Shown: one piece after another, positions 34,213 through 45,719 of the stretch
How positions within the stretch are numbered: the stretch's first letter is position 1
Layout: each line of letters starts with the position of its first letter
From: Xiphophorus maculatus
Taxonomy: Eukaryota; Chordata; Actinopteri; Cyprinodontiformes; Poeciliidae
Assembly (NCBI RefSeq): GCF_002775205.1
Contig: NC_036458.1
Coordinates: 910,983 to 974,982, forward strand
Direction: 5' to 3'
Length of the DNA stretch: 64,000 bases
The notes under the pieces: generated by a model
What the model saw: only the letters and a program-made list of their open reading frames with translations
Told to the model about the DNA's origin: nothing
The model's database searches: none
Program-made: the position numbers and the translations under genes

Positions 34213-34340
34213 CTGCAAACCTTTCCGTGAGAAATTCAACCCAAAAGCCTTTACAACGATGTAAAAACCGACGGAGCGCCGGCGTGAAAGGAAGTGATGA
34301 AACACGACGAGGCACAAGGCACTTCCTGCCGAAACTGAAG
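34213..34340 (-). promoter_or_regulatory. eif3d: Untranslated first exon and promoter of eif3d
   Basis: On the reverse strand a GC-richer segment contains ETS-type CGGCAGGAAGT/CTTCCT motifs. It ends in a donor (TTTGCAG|GTAAAG) at 34213. The acceptor that joins it to the coding region is three bases before the ATG (CAG|GTCATG, exon edge 33007), leaving a 1.2-kb leader intron. ETS sites without a TATA box fit a housekeeping promoter. The exact start site is not determined. Confidence 0.6.
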
Positions 34341-34344
34341 AGCA

Positions 34345-35380
34345 GTTGGCGTAAAATATAAAAATGGCGGTTTAACGCTTGTTATTAAGTTTTCGCAAAG
34401 TTTATTGTAGGTTTGATAAGCTAAATATAAACTAATCTGAATAATTCAGATTAAAGTACTTGTTCGCTATAAAAAATAACAAAACTACGGTAGTCCCTTT
34501 CCACTTTGCAGTTTTTGTCCGTGACCACTAGATGGCACTAACGAGATATTTATGAACCACTTTAATTTGGCTCCACTTTGTTGCAGCAGAAAAAGTGTTT
34601 CGTAGTAATTAATTTAACAGTTGCAATGGTAACATAATAAACCCTCCGCTTTTAACGGCGCTGTAGACAGCAGATATTACCACTAGGGGGCAGAAAATCC
34701 ATGAATAATAGAAATTTGACTTCAGTTTTAAAGTACCAAGAGTGCTAACATAAAGTATGACATAAGGATTAAGGAACAATATGATCATGTATTTGGAATC
34801 AACTTGTTTTTTTTGTTTTCTTATATAAAGAAAAATAGAGGGATTGTTGTGGTAGAGAAATATTTGTTTCAGTGTTTAGTAGTAAGAGATTCAGGCTGTT
34901 CATTAGCCTGCAGCCTGCAGGGAAACCAAAACAGATTGTTTCCAGGGTGTTTGAGGTCTGCAGCGACGTTAGCTGGCTTTTCCCTGACCTTTGACCTGTA
35001 AAAGTCCTGGATGGAGCCCTAATGATCCTCTCTGCAGGTTGGTTGCAGTCTGGTTCTGTCATGTTCTTCAGATGAGCCAAACCACAGAGTAATGGACAAA
35101 CACTTAATACTTAATTTATTTGTATTTTTCTTTAATCAGAATAAAATCACATTGAGATTAAAAATCTCTTTTTAAGGAGTTCAATGGGAGCAACTAATAA
35201 AACAAAGAAGTTACACAGTTAAAATTTTTTAATGTTTTACGGTTCTGAGAAAGGCAGAAGTTGTTTAAGAAAAGAAGAAACAAATATGAATATTAGTTTT
35301 TATAGCATCTTTTTGGAAGCAGATATTGTAAACATTTTGAAAAGTTGCTTTGTTATTTTCCTTCTGTTTGTTCTCAACAG
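34345..35380. other. Intergenic sequence upstream of eif3d
   Basis: AT-rich, with short frames only and no domain. Confidence 0.4.
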
Positions 35381-35455
35381 GAGCTGCAGCATTTACAAAA
35401 TAAAAGTCTGTCTAAGTGGAACGTTGCTCATGCGTCTGAAAGGTCAGAGTCTGAC

Positions 35456-36085
35456 ATGAAGCGTCTGGGTTTGTCGTGCGTCTTAGCGGCTTCCTGTTGG
35501 ATGCTGTGGCGGCGCTCAGGTGATTAATGATGCTGCCATGTTTGCACATCTGCTGAGTCTTTGCTTAAACGTCAAAGAATCTCTGTGACTGTAAGGTTTA
35601 ATCCTAGAGCAGCTCTAGGATTAAACCTGATTTCCCATCAAACATGTCGCTGGGCGTCCCTCAGGGATGTGACAGCAGACGCTCAGCTTGGTGTGTCTGT
35701 AGATATGTGGCTGTTATTTTTACCGTCTCACTGAGTTACATGGAAACATCTGGAAAATAAAAACAGAAGAACTCAATAAGAGCAGGCTGACCTTTTCCTT
35801 TTCACAGAGCTGCAGCAGGAAAAGCTGCAGCAGCAGGAAAAGCTGCAGCAGCAGGAAAAGCTGCAGCAGCAGGAAAAGCTGCAGCAGGAAAAGCTGCAGC
35901 AGGAAAAGCAGCAGCAGGAAAAGCTGCAGCAGGAAAAGCTGCAGCAGGAAAAGCTGCAGCAGCAGGAAAAGCTGCAGCAGGAAAAGCTGCAGCAGGAAAA
36001 GCAGCAGCAGGAAAAGCTGCAGCAGGAAAAGCTGCTCTCTGTTTTCAGAACAGCAGCGTTTAAAGAAACCTTCCAGTTTCTTTAG
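35456..36085 (+). CDS. Candidate two-exon gene encoding an (E K L Q Q)n repeat protein
   Basis: Exon A (35456-35519) starts at ATG and encodes a short basic start followed by a hydrophobic run (LGLSCVLAASCWMLW), like a signal peptide or anchor. It ends in a donor (CTCAG|GTGATT) after one base of a codon. Exon B starts at 35808 after a good acceptor (ccttttccttttcacag) with the two bases that complete a Glu codon. It then runs as an open frame of about 92 codons of EKLQQ/EKLQQQ units before a TAG at 36083-36085. AATAAA follows at 36261. Alternatively exon A is internal, since an acceptor (ttctcaacag) at 35380 opens the same frame upstream. The product would be a Gln/Glu-rich coiled coil, about 114 residues. 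No homologue was recognised, and the repeat could simply be a minisatellite behind a chance acceptor. Confidence 0.3.
35812..36030 (+). repeat. 15/18-bp minisatellite (ctgcagcaggaaaag)
   Basis: About fourteen units of 15 or 18 bp, every one a multiple of three, so one frame stays open throughout and encodes EKLQQ or EKLQQQ; two units read EKQQQ. Confidence 0.93.
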
Positions 36086-36269
36086 ATGGAAAAAATAGTT
36101 TATTTTAAATTATTTATAATTCAGTATTTATTCAGTATTTGCAACGTTTCAGTTTCTCCACATTTTGCTATCTTACAGACTTTCTCCAAATTCTTTTAAA
36201 TTATCTTAAAATTTCTACACACCAATTATGACATTTTAATGTTTTTGCAAATTTATTCAAAATAAAAAC

Positions 36270-37455
36270 CAGCCGTCTTTAGGCAGTTTGTCCTGTTCTT
36301 TGTAATTCTGCTTAAGCTATCGATAACTATGATAATTATAAGCCTGTCGCAATAATCAATAATCAATAAGCAATGAATTTCATGATAAAACAACCTTAAT
36401 AATTTCCATAAACATGATTTATCGTTTTGCTGTGGATGGTAAAAGTTTCCATCTGGAGTTTTAGTTTCAACTGAATGTTTTTTAAAGGATTGTTTTGTTT
36501 AATTTATAATTCATTTTAATTTTTTGGGGATATTTAAAATGTCTTCCACTTCCAGAGTTAAATGTTCTTACAGTTTGAAGTTTGGGAATCTGTTCTTGTA
36601 TTATTATGAATTATTATATATTATTACTTGAAAATGGTGTCAAAACAGCAATATTATCATTTATCAGAATAACTTCTGGGATAATTTATCATCACTAAAT
36701 TAGTTTCTAGCTTCTTATTCTTTATTCAATCTGTTTAAACTGAGTTTTCTCATTTTGACTCATTAATCCTCCATCACAACATTTCATAAACTATTTTCTA
36801 ATATTAGATATATAATATAGCCATACATTCCCGCAGGCAGATTGTTTTTGTCAGATATTGATCTGACTGAATGTGAAAGAACAAACAGTAAAACTGAATA
36901 TTAATTAGATTAAGCAGAAAAACCTGCATGAATTAACATTTGATCTGCTGAGTAATTCTGATGGTTTTTAATGCCTGGTTGACTCATCATATCACAAACA
37001 TTCATATTTTCTGCCATCCTGCTTGTTGTTCAGAGAAACAGCTCAGATTTAAACGTCCAGCTCTCTTCATATTGACCTTTGACCCGAAGCAGGCTGCAGA
37101 CTGAAACCTAAAATATGACCAGTTTCTGACTTTGTCAGATGTTTCAACTTAATGTCTGTTAAAACATGAAATGTCAAAGTCTTTACTTGTCTTCTTGTAT
37201 CTGACACTTATTATTATTATTATTATATTTAATTGGCTAAAACATAAAAGCTGTATGAGGAATGAGAGCGTTCTCATTCTCACTGTTTGTGTTGCTCAGG
37301 TTTCATCTGGACTTTAGTGTCTTATTCATCATTTACATTTTGCTCAGATTTGCATGATTATTTTTCCTCCTGCCTCTCTTTTGTTTTTGTTGTCTCAGCT
37401 GGTTTATCCTCCTAATTATATTTTATATTTGATTATTTTTCTGCGTCTCTTCCAG
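36270..37455. other. Intergenic sequence, no gene recognised
   Basis: AT-rich DNA with a short (TTA)n run near 37210 and short imperfect ATCAATAA repeats near 36350. No coding signal. Confidence 0.4.
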
Positions 37456-37512
37456 AGAGCAGTAATCTCTCCTCCAGCTGAAAACAGCAGATTCACAAAA
37501 ACATTTGATTCC

Positions 37513-37857
37513 ATGAATCCTGAATGGAAAAACTGCAGCAGAAACGGAACGAAAACAAAACAGTTCGGAATTAAAGTCAGTCAGGCTGCAGAAACCGTCC
37601 TACTGGGAATCTCTTCCATCTTACTGGGAATCTCTTCCGTCCTACTGGGAATCTCTTCCATCTTACTGGGAATCTCTTCTGTCCTACTGGGAATCTCTTC
37701 TGTCCTACTGGGAATCTCTTCCGTCCTACTGGGAATCTTTTCCATCTTACTGGGAATCTCTTCCATCGACGCTTCAGAGGAGGTGCAGGTTTATTTCTCA
37801 ACTCTCAAAGCAATAAAAACTTCCACCCTGTTTGCATTAGTGGACCAGGGATTTTAA
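37513..37857 (+). CDS. Hypothetical ORF with eight LLGISS(V/I) repeats
   Basis: An ATG-initiated frame of 114 codons lies in a longer open stretch that begins just after a splice-acceptor-like sequence (gcgtctcttccag, edge 37455). The middle consists of eight 7-residue units, LLGISSV or LLGISSI with one LLGIFSI, from a 21-bp tandem repeat at 37600-37767. The flanks are ordinary-looking sequence with NGT and a Lys-rich start. Because 21 is a multiple of three, the reverse strand is also open (EEIPSRT and KRFPVG units). Coding is therefore unproven and the frame may be a minisatellite artefact. No family was recognised. Confidence 0.2.
   Translation: MNPEWKNCSRNGTKTKQFGIKVSQAAETVLLGISSILLGISSVLLGISSILLGISSVLLGISSVLLGISSVLLGIFSILLGISSIDASEEVQVYFSTLKAIKTSTLFALVDQGF
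37600..37767 (+). repeat. 21-bp minisatellite, eight copies
   Basis: Tandem units of ctactgggaatctcttccgt type with C/T and G/A variants; open in several frames on both strands. Confidence 0.93.
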
Positions 37858-38130
37858 AAGCCTCTGTAATTTGTGAAAACACCGTGGTAAACCAGTAGGG
37901 AACCAAACAGAACTGGTCTGTTTGACTGGTTTCCATTAGAGACGAGCTGATGTGTTCCAGTCATGCTTCTGCTAAAAACAAAACTAAAAATTGAGCAACA
38001 TCCCGTTAAGTGAAGTTGATTCTGGCTGTGTGTCTCATGTGGCTGAAGCTGGTAGGCAGACGGAGTCACAGCAGCAAAGTCTAATAAAGAACTACAGTAT
38101 TTATAGCTGAACACACTCAGTAGTAAACAG

Positions 38131-38131
<1 letters not shown>

Positions 38132-38222
<91 letters not shown>

Positions 38223-38239
38223 CACACACACACACACAC
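38132..38239 (+). repeat. (CA)n microsatellite
   Basis: About 108 bp of CA repeats with a single CG interruption near 38215. Confidence 0.97.
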
Positions 38240-38326
38240 CTTTCTGCAGAGATCAACTGAAAAGCATAAAACCATCATTCCAGGCACATTAAACGCCATT
38301 GACTGACTGGGAAGTTTGTAGAGATC

Positions 38327-38365
38327 TGTGTGTGTGTGTGTGGGTGTGTGTGTGTGTGTGTGTGT
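38327..38365 (+). repeat. (TG)n microsatellite
   Basis: About 39 bp of TG with one TGGG interruption, 87 bp from the CA tract and in inverted orientation to it. Confidence 0.95.
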
Positions 38366-38369
38366 TGCA

Positions 38370-41130
38370 CACTTAGCTCCAGCTCCGTTTTCTTGTTGAA
38401 GTCATGAATGAAAGGCCGGAGAGTGAGACTGTGACAGATGATTTTTGTCATATTCTTTGATAAAAACAGAGTTAGTCTTTTCTTCATCCTCTTCACACAT
38501 TTACTCTTCCAAATACGTTTCTAAACTCAGAAAATAAAACTTGTTGCATAAATTAAAAGATTTCTGAAGGACTGAAAACTTTCATCTTGAAATGATAATA
38601 ATAAAAATCCACCCTGTTAAGTAAAGCACAAGTAACTTTAATGATAATATTTCGATTAATTAATCACACAGAATGTAACGCATTAACATTTTTTAACACA
38701 ATTAATCACAAATGTTATTTTACATACAAAAATCCCGAGCAGGAACCTTTGTATTGTGTTTCTGGTACGTCCCTAAACCTGACGCACAGCTACGTTCGCT
38801 AACAGCGATGGAGGATGAAGCTGCTTCTCTCTGGTCCATTAGGGGTTAATTTCTGTTTCTAAAGCATCTGATTGGACGCTGGAAAAGATTGTTGTTGGTT
38901 CAAGTTGTAATAAAAGTAGTTAGCCTAGCAGGGAATCTATTCAAGGCTAAAATAGCATCGGAATGCTAACATTAGCTAATGCTAATATTAGCATTAGCAT
39001 AAGAAGCTCCATGAATGATCAGGACTTCCTGAAACTCTTTGCTCCAATCTGGAGATCAGACTAAAAACTATAAATATCTTTGTTTTTGAGCTCACATGTC
39101 TGTTTATTTAATCATTTTGCAGCAAAAATGTGTTTTTATTTTGAAATATTGCTCATTTTGACAATATATTATGGTTGTATGTTTTTGACTAAAATGCAAT
39201 TAATTAATTGCAGACCCTGTTAATTAACTAAATTTTTGTTTTAATTGAGTCACACCAATAAATATAACATCTCATAATGCTATATTTATATCATATCATT
39301 GTTAGATAATAATGATTACGAGATTAAAATCTGAGATTTTATTTAATAAATTTGACAGCTCTGACTTTGCGTCTCATGAACATTAAATCTCATAACTTTA
39401 AATATGATCATCATATGTCATGGACTAATACTTTATAAATATCCTAACTCACTTTTCACTGGAGAAACTCAAACTAGTTGCTGCTAATTTTTGCCATAAT
39501 AAATAATCTGAGTGGCTGAAAACTCAGAACCTTTATGCTAATATTCTGTCCTGCTTATTCCTGCATGTTTTGACATTTCTCTGGTTTGGGAATCAAACTT
39601 TCTCGGCCTTTTCTTCTTCAGCTTGAGGCGCTGAATGTTTTCATGCTGCTGCTGTTTCATTCTAGTTCAGTGTCTGACGCAGCGACCGGACCGGACCGGA
39701 CCGGACCGGACCGGATCTGGAGCTGTGACGCTGCCAGGCTCATCTGCTGAACAATAACATGTGAATCACACCTAAAGCTGCTGATTGAGACGCTCTGATT
39801 ACACCGTAATGTGTCTCAATGTGAACCAACTGAATAACATGCAGCAGCTCGTTAGCGACTGTCTGACCTGAAGAGGAAAAACATCCAAATTACAGCTTCG
39901 CTTTCAAGAAACGAACCTACTGAACAACACAACAAAAAGCCACATAGATTCATTTTAAACAGCACCAATCTAAGCTGAAATATCTGTGATTATCTAATGA
40001 ACATTCAGTTCTTAAAAATAAGAGTTGATGGAAAATTAATGTAGCCTGATGAGTTCAAAGGTTAAAAAAGCTAAAAGGACAGAAAACTGGAAAACATAGT
40101 TACAATGATATCAACAGCAGATAATATATAATGTCTGTAGATTGTTTGGTACTAAGAAAAAGTTGTTTTTTTTTTTACACCTTTTGACGCATAAATGAAC
40201 TTTTGGTGAAACAGGAAGTCCTTAAAACTTTCTGGTCTAAATTAAACATTTCATCGTTCTGCAATAAAATCTTCCAGACATCTCAGAAGTTAATCTGCAG
40301 AGAACATGAGAGTTTGCAGAGCATGCAGCTGGACTGCGCAGTCAAGGGGGCGTGGCCTGCAACCAATGGGCGTGGTCTGCATGGCCTAGGGGGCGTGGTC
40401 TGCGCAGCCAAGTTTTTATAAGTAGAAAGATGTTTTGAATTCTCTCTGGATTTTCTTTTCTAACTGGAATGTGAAATTTGTTCTGAATGAGAATCATAAA
40501 AGCATCGCTCTCTAAAGAAAAACAAGAAATTCCTCTAATTTGACTGTTGACTCAGGGACTCTGTTTCTACCTGTTATTTATGAAAGAAATATTTCTCCAA
40601 ATGTGCTAAAGTGCCACCGTGATGTAAAATTGCTTCCTGAAGCCTTTTAAAGGCTGACCTTCAGAGCGTTAGCTGCAACAACTGAACTGTGAAGGACTTT
40701 CGTTAACGTCAGACGCTCTGACAGGCGGTTCAGAAATCGATCTGAAAACAGAAACAAAACGAGAGAAATCCATGAAAATATTACAACAAACATCAGAAGA
40801 GTCTAGGAGTTAAATTACATATGAAGAAGCTTCACTGTTAAAGTTTAAATCTGTTTGCTAACTTTACTTTCTGATGATCTTTCTACAACGTTTTAAAAAA
40901 AAGAAAATAGCAACTTTTCACCCTGACAAAGATTTAACAAAACAAAGCAGTTCAAAAATGAACAAGAGGAAAATTCACAAAGCAACGACATATTTTTATT
41001 GTTTCTGCAGGTTTTGCTCCCATTATTGTTCTAAATAAAGAAACAAACGTTTCCATCAGTTCAGCAGGTTGCAGCCAATCACATCTAGATCTGCAGATCT
41101 GAAAGCTTATAGCTGGAGAAGAGGAATCTG
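38370..41130. other. Intergenic sequence downstream of sstr3
   Basis: AT-rich DNA with a palindromic gctaat/attagc cluster near 38975-39000, a CCGGA pentamer run at 39685-39715 and a repeated ggggcgtgg-type GC block near 40345-40400. No gene was recognised. Confidence 0.4.
39685..39715 (+). repeat. (CCGGA)n short tandem repeat
   Basis: About six consecutive copies of ccgga. Confidence 0.9.
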
Positions 41131-41134
41131 GTTT

Positions 41135-41495
41135 TTATCGATCGAAATACCAATACTATCAATACCAAGGTGAGTATTGGTGTCAGATCGATACTAGCTT
41201 GATGAAATCAATATTTTTATTTCCAGTTTCTCTCACAGGACATTTCTGGAATTTGCTGACAGAGTTCATACCAGCGCATTAAAATCCCAAATATGAAAAA
41301 TTCACTTTTTCAATTTCAGATCAGGATTTCATACTTTTTAAATGTTTACAAATATATATATAGATAGATACATAGATATAGATAGATATAGATATATAGA
41401 TATGATACCACTATTGAAGATATTCAGTGATAATGATGACATCTCAAGAGAAACGTATCGGCGATACCAGCCCAGTATCGGTATCGATCCTTTCC
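41135..41495. repeat. Probable interspersed repeat with ATCGAT-rich ends
   Basis: The left edge (tttatcgatcgaaatacc, then gtcagatcgatac) and right edge (cagtatcggtatcgatcc) share inverted ATCGATAC-type words. A GATA/TATA-rich tract lies at 41356-41405. Similar words recur near 51940-52345. The family is not identified. Confidence 0.35.
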
Positions 41496-41674
41496 CTTAG
41501 TTCAGACGGTTTAGTGAATTTTCCTCATATTTTCTGTTCAAACCAACATTTAACACTAAAGAGCGATAAAGGCACAGTTATACATCTAGATATGCAAACA
41601 TCTACAGATTATAGTCATACAGACTGTACGAACTGAATGAATATTAAGTTATTTTTTTTATTTCTTACTTTACA

Positions 41675-43072
41675 CTATAAATAACTTATCTCCAGTGAGG
41701 CGCTCTGGTCCGTGTTTTCCTCCGGCAGAGTTTTCACGCTTCCGTTTTTGGCTCCGTTCAGCAGCAGCGGGACTGTCGGAACCGACCCGGTCAGAACCGA
41801 CCCAGTGAGGGCCGGCCCATTAGCCGGTTCCTTCCCTCTGGGCTCCCCGCCGCCGTCGCCCCGGTCCGGGGTCGGACTCTCCGCCGCTCTCTCCGCGGCC
41901 TGAGGCGGGAAGCCGCTGTTCCCGTTGTGGGTGATCTGGTAGATCTCAGTCATTTCAGACGCATCTTCCTCGTCGTCATCGTCCTGGCGGACGGCCCGCC
42001 GCAGGCTCTCCCTGGGCAGCAGCGCCCGCCGCCCCTCGTCCTGCTGCCGCGGACTTTCCGCCGGTTCGTGACTCTCCACCTTCCTGGTGGAGCGGCACAG
42101 AGCCTTCCGGAAACCTCTCTTGAAGTTGTCGGACAGGAAGCCGTAGACGATGGGGTTGGCGCAGCTGTTGGCGTATCCGAGCACAACCACGAAGTAGTAA
42201 AGGCCCTGGTAGTCCGACGGCAGAGACACCAGCAAATTGATGATGTTTAGTGCGTAGAAAGGCAACCAGCAGAAGACGAAGACCGCCACCACTATCACCA
42301 CCATTCGCGTCACTTTCCGCTCCGACTTCCGCCTCTTGGTTGAAGTGGCGTGGACCTTTCTACCCGAACTGCGGATCTTGAAGACGATGAGCAGGTAGCA
42401 GAGGCAGATGATGAGCAGCGGGCAGAAGAAGCCCACGGTGGAGGTGTAGATGATGAAGGCGGCCCTCCAGATGTTGGCCGGTTGCGGCCAGCTGATGTTG
42501 CAGGTTCCTCCCGCCTTCTGGATGTTGGCGAAGATCACCACTGGCAGAACGACCAGGAAGGACAGAGCCCACACGGTGCCGTTCACCACTTTGGCCACCG
42601 GAGGGCGCCGCCACTTGGAGGAGCGGATGGGGTGAACGACGGCCAGGTAGCGGTCGACGCTCATGACGGTGAGGCAGAAGATGCTGGTGAACTGGTTGAT
42701 GGAGTCGACGGTCATGACGAGTCGGCACATGAAGGGTCCGAAGGGCCAGGCCTGCAGCGAGTTCTGGACGGCCAGGAAGGGCAGGCCCAGCATGAACAGC
42801 TCGTCTGCGATGGCCAGGTTCAGGATGTAGATGTTGGTGACCGACTCGGTCTTGGAGTAGTGCAGCACGATGTGGATGACCAGCGTGTTGCCGCCCAGGC
42901 CGATGACGCAGACGACCACGTAGATCAGCGGGATGAGGACGGCGGCGGCGCTGGGCCCGGCGCCGTCCAGGGCGGTGGAGTTGGTGGCGTTGAGTAGCGA
43001 GTTCTGGTCGCTGTCGTTGAACAGGAACAGCGGGACGCTGGGCGCGGCCCCGCCCGGCGAGGCGCCCCCCAT
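41675..43072 (-). CDS. sstr3: Somatostatin receptor, type 3-like
   Basis: A single-exon class A GPCR of 465 residues that binds somatostatin peptides and is expected to signal through Gi/o at the plasma membrane. The N-terminus has N-glycosylation motifs at N19, N28 and N31. Seven hydrophobic segments run from about residue 43 to 315. DRY is at 140-142, the disulfide cysteines at C116 and C191, CWLP at 268-271, and the somatostatin-receptor signature YANSCANPI at 300-308, overlapping the NPxxY motif. The long tail is acidic ([10 protein letters not shown]) and ends ISYL. Its ending and the [11 protein letters not shown]-like block resemble mammalian SSTR3 more than types 1, 2 or 5. In mammals SSTR3 localises to neuronal primary cilia. 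The third intracellular loop contains an APS[A/C]Q-like region only weakly. Subtype is the less certain part; location near eif3d is consistent with type 3. Confidence 0.93.
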   Translation of the reverse strand: MGGASPGGAAPSVPLFLFNDSDQNSLLNATNSTALDGAGPSAAAVLIPLIYVVVCVIGLGGNTLVIHIVLHYSKTESVTNIYILNLAIADELFMLGLPFLAVQNSLQAWPFGPFMCRLVMTVDSINQFTSIFCLTVMSVDRYLAVVHPIRSSKWRRPPVAKVVNGTVWALSFLVVLPVVIFANIQKAGGTCNISWPQPANIWRAAFIIYTSTVGFFCPLLIICLCYLLIVFKIRSSGRKVHATSTKRRKSERKVTRMVVIVVAVFVFCWLPFYALNIINLLVSLPSDYQGLYYFVVVLGYANSCANPIVYGFLSDNFKRGFRKALCRSTRKVESHEPAESPRQQDEGRRALLPRESLRRAVRQDDDDEEDASEMTEIYQITHNGNSGFPPQAAERAAESPTPDRGDGGGEPRGKEPANGPALTGSVLTGSVPTVPLLLNGAKNGSVKTLPEENTDQSASLEISYL

Positions 43073-43204
43073 GTTGAGACGCGGCTGTCGCTCCGCTGGA
43101 CGGAAAACCAGAGGCGGATTTTCCTCCAGGTCTGATTCACATCGGCTTTGTTCTCCAAGGTCAGCAGGTCCAGATCCAGATCCAGATCCAGATCCAGATC
43201 CGGT
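43073..43204 (-). other. sstr3: 5' untranslated region of sstr3 with a possible splice acceptor
   Basis: Reverse-strand sequence upstream of the ATG holds a hexamer run (gatctg)n at 43169-43202. Directly before it, cgtctgcttttctttag looks like an acceptor with exon edge 43204, so a separate upstream leader exon is likely. That exon was not found. Confidence 0.4.
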
Positions 43205-43946
43205 CTAAAGAAAAGCAGACGAATAATTAAACTTCAGCTTTATCCAGTTCAAAGATGAATAACATGAATAACATGAATAACATGACATCAAGAGCTTTCA
43301 GTTATTGAGAAATACGGCAAGATTAAACATTCAGAAGAAAATCTCTGATAATTTCATTTTTAAAAGATTTCAACTCATTTAATCCCAGCAGAGATTCGAT
43401 CGACATGATGCCAATATTTCATCATGTTTTGTGTTTCCATGATTTTTATCTCAAACTCAACAAAAAATGTTTGTTAGTTTCTCTGTTAGCGACGGTTTGA
43501 TGTTTCTATGATATTTTCAACTTGTTGCTGAAATGTTCTCTACATGAAACAAACAATAATCTGATCATATGAACATTTCTTTCTTTTTTCTGCCATAAAG
43601 TGTAAAGGGTTTAGATCTTGTTAAAGCTGTGATGACGGCAGCATTTCTCCCAGATTTTAATATCTCGTCTCTCAGCATCAAGTCAAGAAGCAATTTTAAT
43701 TTAGCAGCCAAAAAACCCAAACTATAAACCATGTGAGCCTGCTGGTGGAAGCAGACAGGAAGGATGATCACTGCTGATTAGATAAACGTGGAGCAATTAA
43801 AGCCCGGCAGTTTGGAGAAGCTGCAGAAAAGCAGCAGAAACACCAGATTAATAAATAGATGCAGATATGGAAAATATGAGGAGGCAGAAAATTTATATAA
43901 TAAATAAAACAGAAAACTGAAGTCAGAGAGACGAGCCTGGAGGAGT

Positions 43947-44006
<60 letters not shown>

Positions 44007-45420
44007 GCTCTTTATTAAGTTTTCATTTAGTGGAGTTAATGTTGGGGAGTCGGGCTCAAACCACTGCTCTAGTTTTCCAGGCAGCCTGTTTATGCTCTGC
44101 TCACCGTCTCATCTCAGTCTGTTGCGTTTCGTCAGCCTCACCCCCCCAAAACCCCCCAACACTAATCCAACCCTAACCCTAATCCTAATCCTAACACCAA
44201 CCCCCATGTCACCTCCCTCTCATTTCTTCCTCCAACATGTTTTATGATTCATTTTAAAATTATTCTATATAAACTGATTTTATGATTAAATATTTCAGAG
44301 CTTCAGATTTGAAATCATTTCTTTAAACTGTTGATTTAAATTTAAACCCATTTTATCCGTTTTCTCTGCATGGCTGCTTGCTGGTGTTTTTAAGAATTTA
44401 ATATTCCATTTCTGTGTGAAATTATTTATTTTTATTCTCTCTTCTCTGTAAAGATGTGAAGATTTATAAATTCATCTTCCTCCCTCCTCCTCTTCCTCTC
44501 TCAGCTATCATAACATTCATTAAACAATTTTCCAGCAGCAGTTTAGCGTTTCGTTTAGAATCAGTTTATAACTTTGATTCAGAGAACCAGACGAGAAACA
44601 AACTCATTACATTAAAGCTCTGTAACAGATCCAGCATAATTATATTATTTGCAGTTGCAAAAACGACTCAGTGTCAACAACAAACCCAGAGTAGAAAGAA
44701 GAAAAGATAAGAAATGTCAGTAAATGTTCAAACCTGCCGTCTAACGTCTCGGAGGTTTACAGTAAATGTATATTTTTAATAAAAATTGAGTTTCTCCAGG
44801 CTGGAAACAAATCAACAGTTAATGATTTCCAATCTGTCTGCTGGTGAAAACTTCCTATTCAACTCACAGAAAATCATTAATCTACTCAGATTAAAGCAGA
44901 TGAACATAAATAAAACATTAAACTTTCGTTTCCTGCTGCCATGAATCAACGTTTCAGAAACAAATCAGGTTTTCATCAAACCGTTTCCTCCTCAACTCAA
45001 ACGCTCTCTCTGATTTCTCTACCATTTTCAATAATCTCCAGTTTCTTGTGATTACACTAAATGTGCCAAATCTGGGCGCCATGGAAACCAAGAGGAGAGA
45101 AAGCGGAGGATCATAAATCAGACAAAACCAAATTAATTCAGATGGATTTTTCCCCGGTGGAAACGGTTGAGAGAGGAGAACAAAAAGTCGCCTCTCAGAC
45201 TAAAGAGAAGAAGAACGATGAAATCCAAAAGGTTGAATTTACTTATTATTATCTAAAATCATCCTGTAGTTAAAATGACGGGATTTTTTTCAGTGCTGCT
45301 CCTCACATGTTGGAGACCCAATCAGAGGAAATAATATCTCAGACTAAATTTAGCTGATTTTATTACATTTAGTTTGTCAAAACAAATTGACAACCGCCTG
45401 TCACCACCCGTCTCCATGGT
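43205..45420. other. Non-coding sequence upstream of sstr3
   Basis: AT-rich DNA with a (GAACCA)n run and a short telomere-like tract. No gene was recognised. Confidence 0.4.
43947..44006 (+). repeat. (AGAACC)n hexanucleotide repeat
   Basis: About ten tandem copies of agaacc. Confidence 0.95.
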
Positions 45421-45425
45421 TACCG

Positions 45426-45719
45426 TCATCCCACTGCTGTCCGGTGAAGACGAAGCGTTTCAACATGGCTGCCCTGGTCGTTGCTCCGCTCTGATCTCAG
45501 TTCATACAGCCAAAACAATAACTGATGTTTCTGTAAAATCAATTCAGCAAAAACAAAATGAACAACTTTCAGCTCAAAAAGCAGCAAAACAGCCCAGAGC
45601 ACCACACTGCCACCGCCGTGCTTCACTGTTTTCATAAACGACGTTTCTGGGAACATTGAGACGATATTTAATATTCTTCGTTTTGTACAGGAATGAAAAG
45701 CGATTTTATCGTCCGTCAC
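45426..45719 (-). pseudogene. Possible Tc1-type transposase fossil
   Basis: A reverse-strand frame contains KHGGGSVVLWA. It resembles the KHGGGSIMLWGCF block between the first and second catalytic residues of fish Tc1 transposases. Flanking residues do not match well, so only a decayed fragment is supported. Confidence 0.35.

Noticed and set aside
38117-38299. Open frames made of alternating Cys-Val or Thr-His residues at CA/TG tracts (also near 49.1 and 50.6 kb)
   Set aside because: Dinucleotide repeats are open in every frame; no independent coding evidence.
41927-42997. Long open frames on the strand opposite sstr3
   Set aside because: They are shadows produced by the GC-rich receptor coding sequence and have no domain of their own.
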